Assembly: GCF_002234675.1 (NCBI RefSeq)
Contig: NC_019879.2
Span: 1,794,619-1,858,618 of the forward strand
DNA length: 64,000 nt
Source: Oryzias latipes
Lineage: Eukaryota; Chordata; Actinopteri; Beloniformes; Adrianichthyidae
Direction of reading: 5' to 3'
A program made the position numbers and the translations under genes. Under the pieces are notes generated by a model, which was given only the letters and a program-made list of their open reading frames with translations, had not been told where the DNA came from and searched no databases. Of the stretch, positions 13,206-23,984 are shown piece by piece. Position 1 is the first letter of the stretch, and each line of letters begins with the position of its first letter.

Positions 13206-13990
13206 ATAAAAAAAAGCAAATTTTTCTTCACTCGCTGAGCGACTCAGTAAAAGCATGAAGATCTGACATCGAATGTCTGAGGCGTTTGATTGACAGATTT
13301 TGGGTAGCCAATGGCAGCAAACTTCATCCATGCCATCCGTGAAGGCCTTTTTTCTTCTTGTTTTGTGATTCTTTTAAAACGTAAAATAACAACAAAGTAC
13401 AATACAAATGAATCAGGAGTGAAAAACTATAAAAATAATAATTAAGGTTAACAAATATAAAATTATCGTTTGCACATTCAAATGTTCGAATGCTTCTCTC
13501 TCAACGGCTTGGAGAATTCTCTCGCGCTGCGTTGTTGACTGGATCAAGTGGAACAGTCTGTGTTTCCATTAGACAAATGTACACAACTTAAATGAAATTC
13601 TAATAAAAAAGAACATTATCTTAGCATCACATTATTATTGTGATTATCGAGTATTGATTTAACTTTTAAACATTTTTTTTATACAAAAAAACGTTTCCCT
13701 GACCCGACTGACTCATACAGAACCACTAAATCCAGATCACATGAGATTGCTAATCTTCAATACAGTAAACACAAATTTGGTTCAAATCCCTTACTTATAT
13801 TGTGCAACATTGGTAATATTGAGACCAAAAGATGAATTTTTTAGTACTTTTAGCCATCTATCCAACCGACCATCCATCCGTTTTCAAAACCCGCTGAATC
13901 TCTTTCAGGGTCATGGGGTTGCTGGAGCCTATCCTAGCGACCAGTGGGCACATGGGAACACCAACATAGCACTCTTAGCTCTTCTAAAAG
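13206..13990. other. Intergenic sequence with one interspersed repeat fragment
   Basis: Mostly AT-rich with no recognisable gene. At about 13848-13950 lies a fragment of a widespread vertebrate repeat (CATCCATCCGTTTTCAAAAC, then CAGGGTCATGGGGTTGCTGG). I can see neither its full length nor its family. Confidence 0.45.
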
Positions 13991-13994
13991 CTAA

Positions 13995-14343
13995 TTGAAT
14001 CCATTTTTTACGAGCTTATGTTGACATAAGCATTTCGAAACCAATAACGACTCCCAAAAGTCTCCTTAAAACTCAACTGCTTTCCCTCTGGCAACCGTAC
14101 TCTGTCCTCCAGCTGTCCTCTTTCTTCCTCATACAGTTCACAGAGACTCAAAATGTGCTCCACGGATTCTTCCCATTTCCCACAATCACACAGACCAGTG
14201 GGATCTTTCCCTGTTAAATGTAATGGATTATTTTAAGCCGTGTGTCCCATCCTCAATTGTGATATTATGATTGGATCTCTGGTGTTTGGTCTAAGATTCC
14301 GGCCTTTCCCTACCTTGTCTTGAATACTGAATAGAATTACCAC
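13995..14343 (-). pseudogene. 3' end of an I/Nimb-type LINE ORF2
   Basis: On the minus strand this translates to the region after the RNase H domain of I-superfamily LINEs. Recognisable pieces are YSIQDKVGKG, SQLRMGHT, then a Cys-rich motif GLCDCGKWEESVEHIL and a closing acidic/basic tail. Frames are broken. It probably belongs with the RT piece at 16.1-16.7 kb and the 5' piece at 17.3-17.96 kb. The retroviral relic at 14.34-15.9 kb now separates them. Confidence 0.65.
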
Positions 14344-15900
14344 GTTCTCTCCAGCGTGGTTCCAACCACTTCTGTTTGATGACCTTTATCAGCACCCAGT
14401 CGGACCCGTGTTAGTCTCAGTGGAGACACCTTCTGGTCTCTTTGCCACCTGTTTGGAGAAAGCTGATACAAGACAATGGAGAGCATTGTGATAATCACGG
14501 TGAGACATTGTATTATTTGAGCTTCCTAAGCAAAGTAACCGTGATTGAGGCCCTGGAAAAGTCTTGACTGCAACTCATGTGGGGTTAAACCCACTTTCTG
14601 AATGACAGAGCCTCTGATGGACATAAGAGCAAGTGGTGGAACATCAACCCAATGCTCTACCACCCAATGAATTTGGTCTGTGCCCAGATTTTGCCCAATT
14701 TAGTTTTGACTGTTTGATTCATTCTCTTCACCTTTCCTTGTGACTGTGGATGATATACCCTACATTACACTTACATTCCAGACGAATGTTTCAGTCCTAG
14801 CTTGGCCTCAACCTCCTGCAGGTCCCAGTTTTGGAACAAGTTCCATTGTTTGACTTGACTTTGATGGGAAAACCATGGCGTGGGATGTAGTGATTAACCA
14901 GACATTTGATCACTGTTTTACTATTTTCCCTCTCGGTGGGCCACGCCTCTGGCCACCCGGTACATGCATCCACACACATGAACACACACTTGTAGCCTCG
15001 GACGGAGATCACCATATCTTTAAAATCAAGTATGATTTCTCGTCCTGCCACTGGCTCCACTGGAAACCTTCCTGGTTCTGGTTTAAGTGGGGGGCTGGTA
15101 GTGTACTGTAAACAAAACTCGCATGTGTTTACCCAATGAGTGACCATTTGTTTTAGAAAAGGATGCAACCAATGTTCTGAGTTTTTCAGCATTTGATACA
15201 TCCCTACATGACCAATCCCGGATGCGTAGGCGTAGAATGGGACGTCCCTCCAATCCTCGCCACGATCCCTGATCATTCTGTTTTCCTCCTCTCGCTTTCC
15301 AAACGGACTTTTCCTCGGTGACACCTCCTTCTGTTGTCTTACCACCTCATCGAGGTGTGGCTTTGGCTCCCATTTGTGTTTCTGAACACACCATGACGTG
15401 TTTCTCCTGATATCATTCACACTTCTTTGCTGCTTGATCTGCTGCCTGATTATCTCTAACTGTTCTGCTTGTCCTTTGCATTTTATCACTGTTAACTCCT
15501 TCATTTCCCTTTCATGTTTAACCGGCTTCTGTCCTGCTGCGATAAACCCATTGTTTCAGCTCCACATGTACCACACCTGCCGCATAAGCTGAACCAGTAT
15601 ACATGTTCAGATTCTGTCCCACTCCTAGTTTAGAGCCTTGGTGACTGTGAGGCTTCTGCCCTTTGAGCTGATTGGGACCTGTTATACTTTCTGCCTTTCT
15701 GACCACATGCTGACCATTCTGATCTTCCACCACTGCATATGCGGATCTTAATGCATCTTTGTCTTGCCTGAAACGGCAACCATCCGTGTACAACTCTCTG
15801 GCTCCTGCCAGAGGTGTGGGCTGCAAATCTGACCTGAACTTCTCGTGCTTTTCCAACTGTTTAGGACACATGTGGTGTTCCTGTGGTCATTCATGTTGAT
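14343..15900 (-). pseudogene. Retroviral-type pol relic (RNase H and integrase)
   Basis: Two minus-strand frames (15871-15518 and 15504-14797), plus decayed sequence down to 14343, together read as RNase H, the integrase zinc-binding domain, the integrase catalytic core and the basic C-terminal integrase region. The order and the sequence around the core resemble class I (gamma/epsilon-like) endogenous retroviruses. Stops and frame changes interrupt it. The second catalytic aspartate of the integrase core appears as asparagine, so it is inactive. No LTRs, gag or env are recognisable nearby. It is an old fragment. Confidence 0.75.
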
Positions 15901-16089
15901 CCCTTCGTGTGTGAATGTGATGTTGTGATGTTGGGTGCTTCCAAGATTTTTTCCCATGTTCCGAGGGTTAAGGATATCAAAACCCAGATGTGCAAATGGG
16001 AAAAGTCTGCAGAAACTTCAACTTCAACTTTTTTGCAAAAGGGAGAGTCAGTGGCGTCCGCAGACAAAGCGCTTTGCTTCTGCACTGAT

Positions 16090-16740
16090 CTACACTGCTC
16101 TGAGTTTCCCCTCACAGCAAGCAGGTTTTATTACCCAACATGTGTAAATCAAAGTCATGGTATACAACGGCTCTGTGTTCATCCTTACAAGCACGACGTT
16201 AAGAGACCAGCCGTTCCTGGCAGGAATGACAGTTATGACTGGATCTCTTTGGTACAGACAAAAAACAGATACAGGTTTCAGAACTTCACATACTGTTGAG
16301 GTATATACAGTATCAAGAAAATGCATAATCATAAAGTATAAAAGTATAATAAAATCATGCCACACTTTCTTACATCTCCCTGTGATACTATCAATATTCT
16401 CTCTCCATTTCAATTTCAAGTAGAATATAACTCCAAGGTACCTAAAGCTATACACTAGCTCCAATACTTCTCCATATAATTTTATGTTTACAACAGTTAT
16501 CTGTTTCCCAGAAAAAAACATACATTTAGATTTAGCCACTGAGAATTTAAAGCCCCAATCGTGTGACCAGTTTTCCGTCATTGTGTCTGGCACCTTTCTC
16601 TCCACATAACGAATATTCCGTTCCCTCTTCAACAAGGCTCCATCATCTGCAAACACTGCCTTCCCAAATTCATATCCAATGAAATTATAGGTATAATTAT
16701 TCGTAATTACAATTAAACACAGCACAGGGCTAATCTCACT
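16090..16740 (-). pseudogene. Reverse transcriptase fragment of an I/Nimb-type LINE
   Basis: The minus-strand translation shows the RT catalytic loop as FADDGALLKR, followed by WGFKFSVAKSKCMFF and FRYLGVIF, with WRENIDSITGRCKK after it. This is the conserved downstream RT block of I-superfamily LINEs. The N-terminal RT region is absent. The sequence left of about 16330 no longer resembles the family. Confidence 0.7.
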
Positions 16741-17165
16741 TTGATTGATTGATTGATTTATTTCAAGAATTGTAGTCAAAACAATAAGAATTCATGCAAA
16801 CTCATTACAGAAATGATGAAATGCATAGATAAAAAAACAGAAACAAAGACACAGCAATGTCACATGTGCTTAATTAAACATAGTGATCATTAACTAAAGT
16901 CATGTAGAGCTTGATTTATTGCTTGAAAAGGAGTGAAACGAAGTGAGTTTATATAATCCCACCCCTACTGAGTTCATTCATTTACATTTTTACAAAGTTT
17001 TCGTAATCCAGTTCTGATCAGATAGATTCTTACTTAGGTACAAAATCAAGTGCTTATTGATGATTGATTATCTTCAGAAAACATTCAGTCATGATTTCAG
17101 TAAACAGTAACTGTACTGATATGTAATAATCATTGATTATCATTAGAACACATTATCCAAATAGA
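16741..17165 (-). mobile_element. 3' UTR and tail of a LINE, inserted in the Nimb relic
   Basis: Read on the minus strand, this AT-rich block ends with AATAAA followed by a (TCAA)n run at about 16741-16765. That is the tail style of CR1/L2-type fish LINEs. No coding part remains, consistent with 5' truncation. It interrupts the I/Nimb LINE between the endonuclease and RT pieces. Confidence 0.5.
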
Positions 17166-17292
17166 TAATTGATTTTTGAAAATTAAGGTCTAACGTTTTT
17201 GCATGGATTATAGTAATTAACGACATAAATTCTCCCCAGACCAATATACATTTCTATGCTAGTGAATTTTTCTTGTGCTCTAATTTTAATGA

Positions 17293-17960
17293 TCATATAA
17301 TTGAAATTACTATTACTGAAGATGGCACAACCACCTTCCCCCCCTCTGCTCTATCACACCGGATTCCTGTATGTTGAAAAAATTTAATATCTAAATTGGG
17401 CCTTAACCATGTCTCTTGTATAAATATAATATCTGTTTTTTGTCTAAAGTCCTCAATACTTTTTTTTAAATTCCTGTCCATTCGCCGATAAGCTCCTTGC
17501 ATTCCATTGTAATTTTCCATCCTACACTTCCCACCTCCTGACCAGACTGGGCACTAAGGTTGCTCCAGACCTCCTTCCATGTCAACTCATTTATGTACAA
17601 ATGGTTTGCTGCCGCTTTCACAATGATTTGTATTCTTTCCATTTTCGATTTAGTTTCCATCCTTGCATTAATAACTAGCAACAAATGTTTTTTCTTAGTT
17701 TTTTCCCATCTAACCAAACTCCCCCTCAAACATTTCTGTCCTGTATACTATTTAACGCCTTGCGTATGACCCCTGTTTCTCTCTCAGAATCTTTACCAAC
17801 CATTTTGACTGCATCTGCATTTGAAATTCTATATCGTACTCTGGTTTTTTGAATATGAACTTCTCTTCTCATAGCCTGACATTCTGCATTCGCTGCTCTA
17901 TGATTCCCGCATGAGCCCCTTCCTGCACGGGATCGGGACAATCTGCCAGGTCCTCCAAGG
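17293..17960 (-). pseudogene. 5' part of an I/Nimb-type LINE (ORF1 end and endonuclease start)
   Basis: Minus-strand pieces include an ORF1 C-terminus (17941-17726, with RYRISNADAVKMV). After a frame change comes the start of the AP-endonuclease domain (17520-17293, with DIIFIQETWLRPNLD, where the Q-E-T-W block carries the catalytic Glu). Frames are broken. Its 5' end abuts the last exon of the CALHM-type gene, which may have been affected by the insertion. Confidence 0.65.
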
Positions 17961-17964
17961 GACG

Positions 17965-19391
17965 CTAGGCTGACGCGGTGCGAGGCTGCCCACGCTGACC
18001 TTCACCCACGCTACCTTCCGCCGCAGTGGCCACGCCCCCCGGGGCAGAACCGGTGCGGTATGGAGGGGGGTTCTCCAAATGCTCCTCATCACTGCTACCA
18101 CAACTTCTGAAAGGGGAAGAAGAAGAAGCAAAAGAATTTGCAGACGTTCCTTGTCCACTTCCTCCAGCTTCTTCAGAGGAATCTTGAGCCATTTCCTGAT
18201 TTAGTCCTTCCCGCCCATCTTGGTTCCTTCCAGACTGATCAGACATCTCTGTATTGGTTGTTGTATTACTTTCTGTCATTTCTTGATATTCAAAAATGAA
18301 ACTTGGGTCTGAAATGTCTTTCCATGTCTGAGAAACTCTATTCTCTGTTCTATTGTTCTCCGAAAGTTCATGATTCCTGATAACTTCAATCTTTGGCATT
18401 AACATTTTTTGTGCCTTGGCCACGGCAATTTCCTTTAATTTTTTTTGGAGATAGCTACTGAGCTCGTCTGACAGAATCTTTTTGTACTTTGCTTCATAGT
18501 AGTGACGTGGGCACCAACAACATGATCTTAATTGTGTTCTGAATTTTTCAACAAGGCTCCAGACAAAAAGGAGACAGCAGCAAACACCAAGGCCAATGTC
18601 CTGAAAAAGAAAAGTGAAGAGTAAAAAAGAAGCACACATCCTCAGTAATGAACTTTAGGGTCATGGAGCGTCTTGGATCTTCACCCACTCACTGAGGCAA
18701 CCCAACTGGGGGGAAATGTGTTCAATGAGAACTAAAGAATAGACTGAAACTAAACAAAGGTTTTCATATTCTCTTCTAATTTGGTGTCTTTAGTTCAACC
18801 TATCAAGAAGTCACAGAAATTAAATAAACATTTGTAACTTGTGTGTGGAGATAAACATTTCAGAGGATAAAAAGCACAAATACGGTCAGTTTGTGCATCA
18901 ATACTTACAATTGACTCCGTCTTGTAGGAATCTATAATTCGTTCCTCTTCGTCTGTCAATATTTTCTTGCAAGGCAATCCAGTCTGATTAGAGTTCAGGT
19001 TTGTTTTCATACAGAAGTACCAGTCTCCATCAAACAGAACCATGGCTATCCAGAGAGATGTCAGACTGAGGAGCTCATAAAATCTCTTCAAAAAGAAAAA
19101 AACCCAAAACCAGCTGCAGCCGTTGGTGCAGCAGAGTTTGCAAATGCAGAACTCCACAGTTAAAAAAAAACTTTTCTTGTAAAAGATTTTTACAACGTAG
19201 ACAGCTAAGGTTAGAATCAGAGAAGGAAGAATTATGAACAGCACGTCATTTACATGTAGATCAGGTCGGCATGAACACACAAAGTGCAAGTCGAATACAT
19301 GCTGCAAGATAGATGTAAGAAACAAGAGCAGGAACAAACCCAAAGGTCGTCTTAATTTTTCAAAAAGTTTCCAAATAAAATCCAGATTCAT
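17965..19391 (-). CDS. CALHM-family (calcium homeostasis modulator) channel, two exons
   Basis: Exons are 19391-18909 and 18600-17965, joined in phase 0 with donor GTAAGT and acceptor CAG, encoding 372 residues. Features match CALHM proteins, which form large-pore plasma-membrane channels passing ions or ATP. There are four hydrophobic segments: LGLFLLLFLTSILQHVF, DVLFIILPSLILTLAVYVV, the stretch before MVLFDGDWYFC, and IGLGVCCCLLFVWSLV. The paired extracellular Cys motifs CSC and C...C after the third segment are also present. Intron position and fold suggest the CALHM4/5/6 group. The start at 19391 (MNLDFIWK) fits the family; another ATG lies 11 codons upstream. The C-terminal tail is long, Ser/acid-rich and carries PPPY. 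Its final GC-rich ~35 residues sit against LINE sequence and may be insertion-derived. Confidence 0.87.
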
Positions 19392-19699
19392 GTTAGTTGA
19401 TGAGCTTTCTAAGGGGTGCATCATTGGTTGGAGAGCAACCAGTCAAAAATCAAAAGCTGGAGCTGTGTAGAACTAAAATGTTCGGCTGGATTACAACCGT
19501 CGTCTTCCTTGTTAGATATATGAGCTAGATTTGCTCTGTGATAAAACAGCAGACGAGTGACTGACCAAACAATGAACTAGGCTTTATCTCCAAATAGGGC
19601 TGGTAACATTCCTCATTCTTACAAGCCCTTCCCGCCTCTACTCAGCTTCTGTCATTATAGTTTAAGTTAAACTATTATAAAGTATTTTTAATAGTTACT

Positions 19700-20035
19700 A
19701 CATTTGAACCTTACCGTAAGGATAAACAACCAGTAAACTTGTTGCTTTATGCTGCTTCATGGTCTTATCCCCCACCCCTCCTATTCTCACCCTCCTAACC
19801 CCCCCCTTCTGACATCCCTCTCTCTTCTTCCCCTCTTTCCTTTTCCGTCCGGTCCAACACCAAAGATTTTCAAACATGATTGAAATTAATAAAGTTTGGC
19901 CTCAATTACAAAAGGGGTTTATTCAGACATACCTTTGGTTTGTCTTAAGATTAATAACCCCTCTTGTTAAAGCAAAATATGTCCAACACAAGAGGCCCTC
20001 AGCTCTCATCTGTTTGCCCAGCTGTTGGACACAGA
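19700..20035 (+). repeat. G-rich poly(A)-type repeat, copy A (3' part only)
   Basis: This matches the 3' portion of the copies at 40.8, 42.3 and 53.1 kb. Shared landmarks are AATAAAGTTTGGCCTCAATT, GGGTTTATTCAGACATACCT and CAAGAGGCCCTCAGCTCTCA. Sense is the plus strand here. It is 5'-truncated to about 345 bp and its poly(A) tail has decayed. Confidence 0.8.
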
Positions 20036-20795
20036 ATTAAATGTAACTTTAGCTTTGTTCTTCAAGCAGTCATGATTCTTCTCTGGTTGCATTTCTTTAA
20101 CTATAGCTGTGTACTAAGAAAGCCATGAAAATAGAAACTTCACGATGAACTTTTTTTATGACATGATCACCTGATGACCAGGATCATCATTTCCCATGTT
20201 AGGGAGGACCATGTCACTGATTCAGGGAAGGTTTTTAACAGGAAACAAGATGGTGTGTCGCTCAGGACTCAGGTAGGAGTAAAAGAGATGTGACTCCACT
20301 TGGCAGATGTTCCACATTTATTCCGTTGCTGATTAATATTCCAAGTCAGTCTGTAAACAATAAAAGATCTCTCTCATTACAACACAAATAGCACAAACTG
20401 ACCTACTGTAAATATAACAAAGTACATAAACAGAGAAAACTGACTGACTGTCATTATGAACATAAACTCCTTATAATATGGAAAAATATAACTAAATCTG
20501 CTTTAAACCACATAAATGTCTTTCCTCAGCAAACGTGACAACAGTGACACCTAGCGACCAAAGAAAATATAACAACACAGATAAAGTTAGTAATGCACAT
20601 ATAACGAATGAATTCGAATACTTATATTTGGTCAGCTACTCAATACTGAAAATACAGCAGCTGGAATGAACCGAAGAAATAAGACATGGTTGTTGGGCAC
20701 CTAGAACCTCTCTACACTGATGCCCCAAGCCCATAGGAAACAGGAAATGCCTCGACAAAACACAAAACCACCTAAGAAGAAAATGAAGTCGGCAA
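20036..20795. other. Intergenic sequence, nothing recognised
   Basis: AT-rich DNA without recognisable coding potential, repeat termini or RNA genes. Confidence 0.4.
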
Positions 20796-20796
20796 T

Positions 20797-21258
20797 TGTG
20801 GGAATTATAATTAAAAGTATATTAATGTTTATATGTGAGTCAAGCAAACATGAGACATGTGTGTGATAACTTGTGACTTCAAGTGAAGGATGTGGTTAAG
20901 AGAGCTTTAGACAAAGGTCAAAAGAGGAGGTGAAGGATGACAAAGGTCAAAAGAAGAATGCGAATCTGAAGGCTTTGAATGAGCGCGAGGTTAGTCATGC
21001 ATCCATCATAAGTCTGAATGAGCAGGATGCTACACCATGTGTGGATCAATAAATAGAGCCTGCCGGAGGAAGGAAGGCAGAATTTAGCGGGCTGTCTACA
21101 AAGAAGGGGTAATGGCAGCGCTGAATTCTCCCTTTGCAAAGGCGAAAGCGAAGATTCTGATTTTTGAACCTTCAGCTACAGGGTCCTTCTGACTCCAAAT
21201 TAAAGAACCCGGGGAAGTCAATTTGGACTTCAACACATCGCATCCTGTTGTATCCTTC
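20797..21258 (+). repeat. Possible solo LTR
   Basis: This block begins TGTGGGAATTATAATT and ends CCTTCACA, a TG...CA layout. It has an AATAAA at about 21046-21052 followed by a short GC-richer stretch, as in an LTR R/U5. No matching target duplication is seen and no internal domain adjoins it, so the call is tentative. Confidence 0.35.
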
Positions 21259-21262
21259 ACAA

Positions 21263-22060
21263 GTAAGTAAGTAACTAAGTAAGTACATTTTATTTGTATA
21301 GCACCTTTCACAGACTTCTGTCTGTGAAAGACAGAAGTCTGTGAAAGGTGACAGAAGTTGCTTCACAGGAGCGACAGCCTGGAAGGACCTGTCTCGTCTC
21401 GTTAGGAACCGTGTGCGAGGGACCATCAACAGGTTCTGATTCACAGACCACAGTGCACGAGATGGTCTGTAGAGGTCAATCAGATCACAGACACATGGAA
21501 GAGCTTGAGAATGGAGGGCCCTAAAAGTCAAAACTAAGATTTTGTATTGATAACGGTAAGCAACCGGGAGCCAATGAAGAGCTTTGAGGATCGGGGAGAT
21601 GTGATCTCTTTTCTTAGTGTGGGTCAAGATCCTGGCAACCGAGTTCTGGATCAACTGCAGGCGACACAGCTCCTACATATTCAGACAGCAAAACAGACTG
21701 TTTCAGTAGTCTAGCCCTGTAGGAAACAAAGGCATGAATAAAAAGATCTTCATATGATGGCATTTTCCTAAGTTTAGAAATATTACTAAACTTGAAGAAT
21801 CAGTTCTTGATCAGCTGTTTGGAGTGCTGCTCCAGCAACAGATCTTTGTCAAAAATGACACCCTGGATTTGACAGCCTGGCCAAGAGAACCCAAATGCTG
21901 CTTAATCCCTGGTATAGCATCATCAGGGGCAATAACTAGTGTTTCTGTTTTCTCAGAGTTTAGCTGCAAAGAGTTTTTACAGAGCCATTGTTTTATCTGC
22001 ATCAAGCAGTTCATCCACCACCACTCGGTGGTGGATGAACTGGATGAATGAATGTGGATG
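21263..22060 (-). pseudogene. 5'-truncated L2-type LINE, RT C-terminal part and tail
   Basis: On the minus strand, 22014-21811 reads as the RT block QLNSEKTETLVIAP. After a gap, 21654-21172 gives the L2 C-terminal domain (QNSVARILTHTKKRDHISPI, LHWLPVAYRYQYKILVLTF). The 3' UTR ends in CTATACAAATAAAATGTACTT and a degenerate (ACTT)n tail at about 21263-21290. Frames are broken and the 5' half is absent. Confidence 0.8.
21302..21350. repeat. Perfect 21-bp inverted repeat (hairpin)
   Basis: The arms 21302-21322 and 21330-21350 are exact reverse complements (CACCTTTCACAGACTTCTGT plus one base) around a 7-base loop, TGTGAAA. It lies in the 3' UTR of the L2 relic, where such an element normally has a single copy of this sequence. 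It is therefore likely a local inverted duplication. Confidence 0.9.
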
Positions 22061-22100
22061 AATTGGTTCGAATCTGGACCAATCAGCAGCTGTTTGATGG

Positions 22101-22417
22101 CAGCTTGGTCACGTCAAACCGAAACTTAACTCAGCAAAGATAGGAAAAAAGTGAGATGACACACAACGCTTGCGAATTTCTTTTTGGCGATGCCAGTGGC
22201 AGTCATATCACGCTAAGTCGCACTCAAAGTAGTCAGCAAAATCAAAGATAGGACAAAAGCGAGATTAGACACAACGCACGCGAAAAAAAGTGTTTTGCAA
22301 ACGCAAAAAACGTTTTTGAAAGCAAAAAAAACAATTTTTGAGCAAAAAACGTAGAAAGTTTTGTGTTCAACTTAGAAAGTTTTGTGTGCAACGTGGTGGC
22401 AGAAATATCACTCCATA
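22101..22417 (+). repeat. Unclassified ~320-bp repeat E, copy 1
   Basis: It begins CAGCTTGGTCACGTCAAA and ends ATATCACTCCATA. It is nearly identical to 23311-23657 in the same orientation. It is AT-rich with several runs of GCAAAAAA and has no reading frame. Its right end touches the broken guanylate-kinase exon at the hexamer GTTTTG. It may be a MITE or one long terminal repeat of a larger element. Confidence 0.8.
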
Positions 22418-23200
22418 GTTTTGAGCCTGATGGATGACGGAGCAGAGCTTCATGCAGGCGTCCTGGAGGCCGTCGTTCACCAGAATACTGTCAAAAAACT
22501 GTTTGTATTTAGCCTCAATCAGCCGAGAAACTTCCTCCAACTCCACAAAGTCTTCCTCCTGCAGGGGAAGAAGAGCGGGACGTCACTGTCCTGTCATAGT
22601 ACCAACAGTCTGCTCTTTGATTTGTACATTTATTTGGATGAAGTTTATTACATAAAATAAGAAATAATCACATTCTATCAAGGAGTGTTTCTTCTATGAT
22701 AAAATACCATAAATAAATAAACTGAAGGAATTAAGAAACATACAAGAAACTAAATTAAAAAAAATCAAAATAAATGAGAGAATTTACATAAAATCTCCTA
22801 GATTTTATGTCTAGTAGAATTCATGAGTTCTGTCTGTTCTGTTGGTTCTAAGTGTTTTTAAATGCTGCACTCACAGTGAAAGCTCTGTTGACCGTGTCAT
22901 TAACCATGATGGTGGCGTTTCTGCGGGTTTGTCTCAGTCTCTCTGGGCTCGGGGGTTTAATGAAGATCACAAACGGCTTCAGCTTCCTTGTTCGTAAAAG
23001 TGGAATACTCTGAAAACAAAACAAAAAAATGAACATCAAGCAAAAAATGTATAGCAGTACAAGAGTCGACTGGTTCTGCAACTGAACATACATGAGACTC
23101 AGCATCAACTATGCACATCCTTCCATGTTTGAGGACTTCATCAATACTATCAAAGCTGGTTCCATAGAGGTGGCCTTTATTCTCTCCATATTCCACAAAC
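22418..23200 (-). pseudogene. MPP/p55-type MAGUK guanylate-kinase-like exons (disrupted, inverted)
   Basis: Three exons lie on the minus strand: 23200-23092 (FVEYGENKGHLYGTS...), 23009-22875 ([20 protein letters not shown]...) and 22558-22418 (EEDFVELEEVSRLIEAKY...). All have GT/AG borders. Together they form the C-terminal half of a membrane-associated guanylate-kinase-like domain, closest in feel to MPP4-type proteins, which scaffold membrane complexes. The last exon breaks at CAAAAC and runs into repeat E. Reading on would add a short new tail and stop near 22365. The natural last residues lie on the opposite strand at 23658-23720. No SH3 or PDZ exons are present, so this is a gene remnant. 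Confidence 0.82.
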
Positions 23201-23310
23201 CTGAGTGTTGAATCATTTCAGAAGTTAAGATGATACCATTGGAAAAATGAATAAAGAATTCCTTCTTAATTGAATCGAACAGGACCCGTTATTGCAGACC
23301 ATATACCCAG

Positions 23311-23657
23311 CAGCTTGGTCACGTCAAAACGAAACTTAACTCAGCAAAGATAGGAAAAAAGTGAGATGACACACAACGCTTGCGAATTTCTTTTTGGCGA
23401 TGTCAGTGGCAGTCATGTTACGCTAAGTCGCGCTCAAAGTAGTCAGCAAAATCAAAGATAGGACAAAAGCGAGATTTGACACAACGCACGCGAAAAAAAG
23501 TGTTTTGCAAATGCAAAAAACGTTTTTGAAAGCAAAAAAAAGTTTATGAGAGCAAAAAAAAATTTTTTTTTAGCAAAAAACGAAAGTTTTGTGTTCAACT
23601 TTGTGTTCAACTTAGAAAGTTTTGTGTGCAACGTGGTGGCAGAAATATCACTCCATA
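23311..23657 (+). repeat. Unclassified ~320-bp repeat E, copy 2
   Basis: A direct repeat of 22101-22417 with a few extra A-rich units. Its right end, CTCCATA, abuts CAAAAC of the severed MPP-type last exon. Relative to the gene, the two E copies are inverted to each other and border duplicate CAAAAC hexamers. Confidence 0.8.
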
Positions 23658-23720
23658 CAAAACGAGCCGCAGTGGATTCCTGTTAGCTGGATCCTTCAAA
23701 TGGAAAACAGTGATGAATAA
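23658..23720 (+). pseudogene. Severed C-terminus of the MPP-type exon
   Basis: This plus-strand piece reads QNEPQWIPVSWILQMENSDE and stops at TAA. It is the final segment of the guanylate-kinase-like domain and tail. It faces away from the other exons of the same gene on the minus strand. Homologous 3' UTR sequence continues to about 23860 and matches 46183-46310. Confidence 0.85.
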
Positions 23721-23984
23721 ACTGGGAGAGGAGAGACGCAGAAATGAAAGTGGATCTGCTAAAATAGGAAAATATTAAAGAGTGAGAACTTTAACACAAT
23801 GTTGGGATGAAATGTGAACAGATGGAAGAAAAAAAGAAAGGTAATTGATTACAAAAACTAAGCGAATGAGGAAAGCATTAAAAACAGACAAGGCTCTGTT
23901 AGACTTTGAAAAAAAAAAAGAACATATTAAGTCCAACTGAAGTGTATAAAACATTAAGTTCTTTTTTCTTTATTTATTTCACAC

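Noticed and set aside
14343..15900. Possible intact endogenous retrovirus
   Set aside because: No LTRs, gag or env; frames are broken and a catalytic integrase residue is changed. Only an old pol fragment remains.
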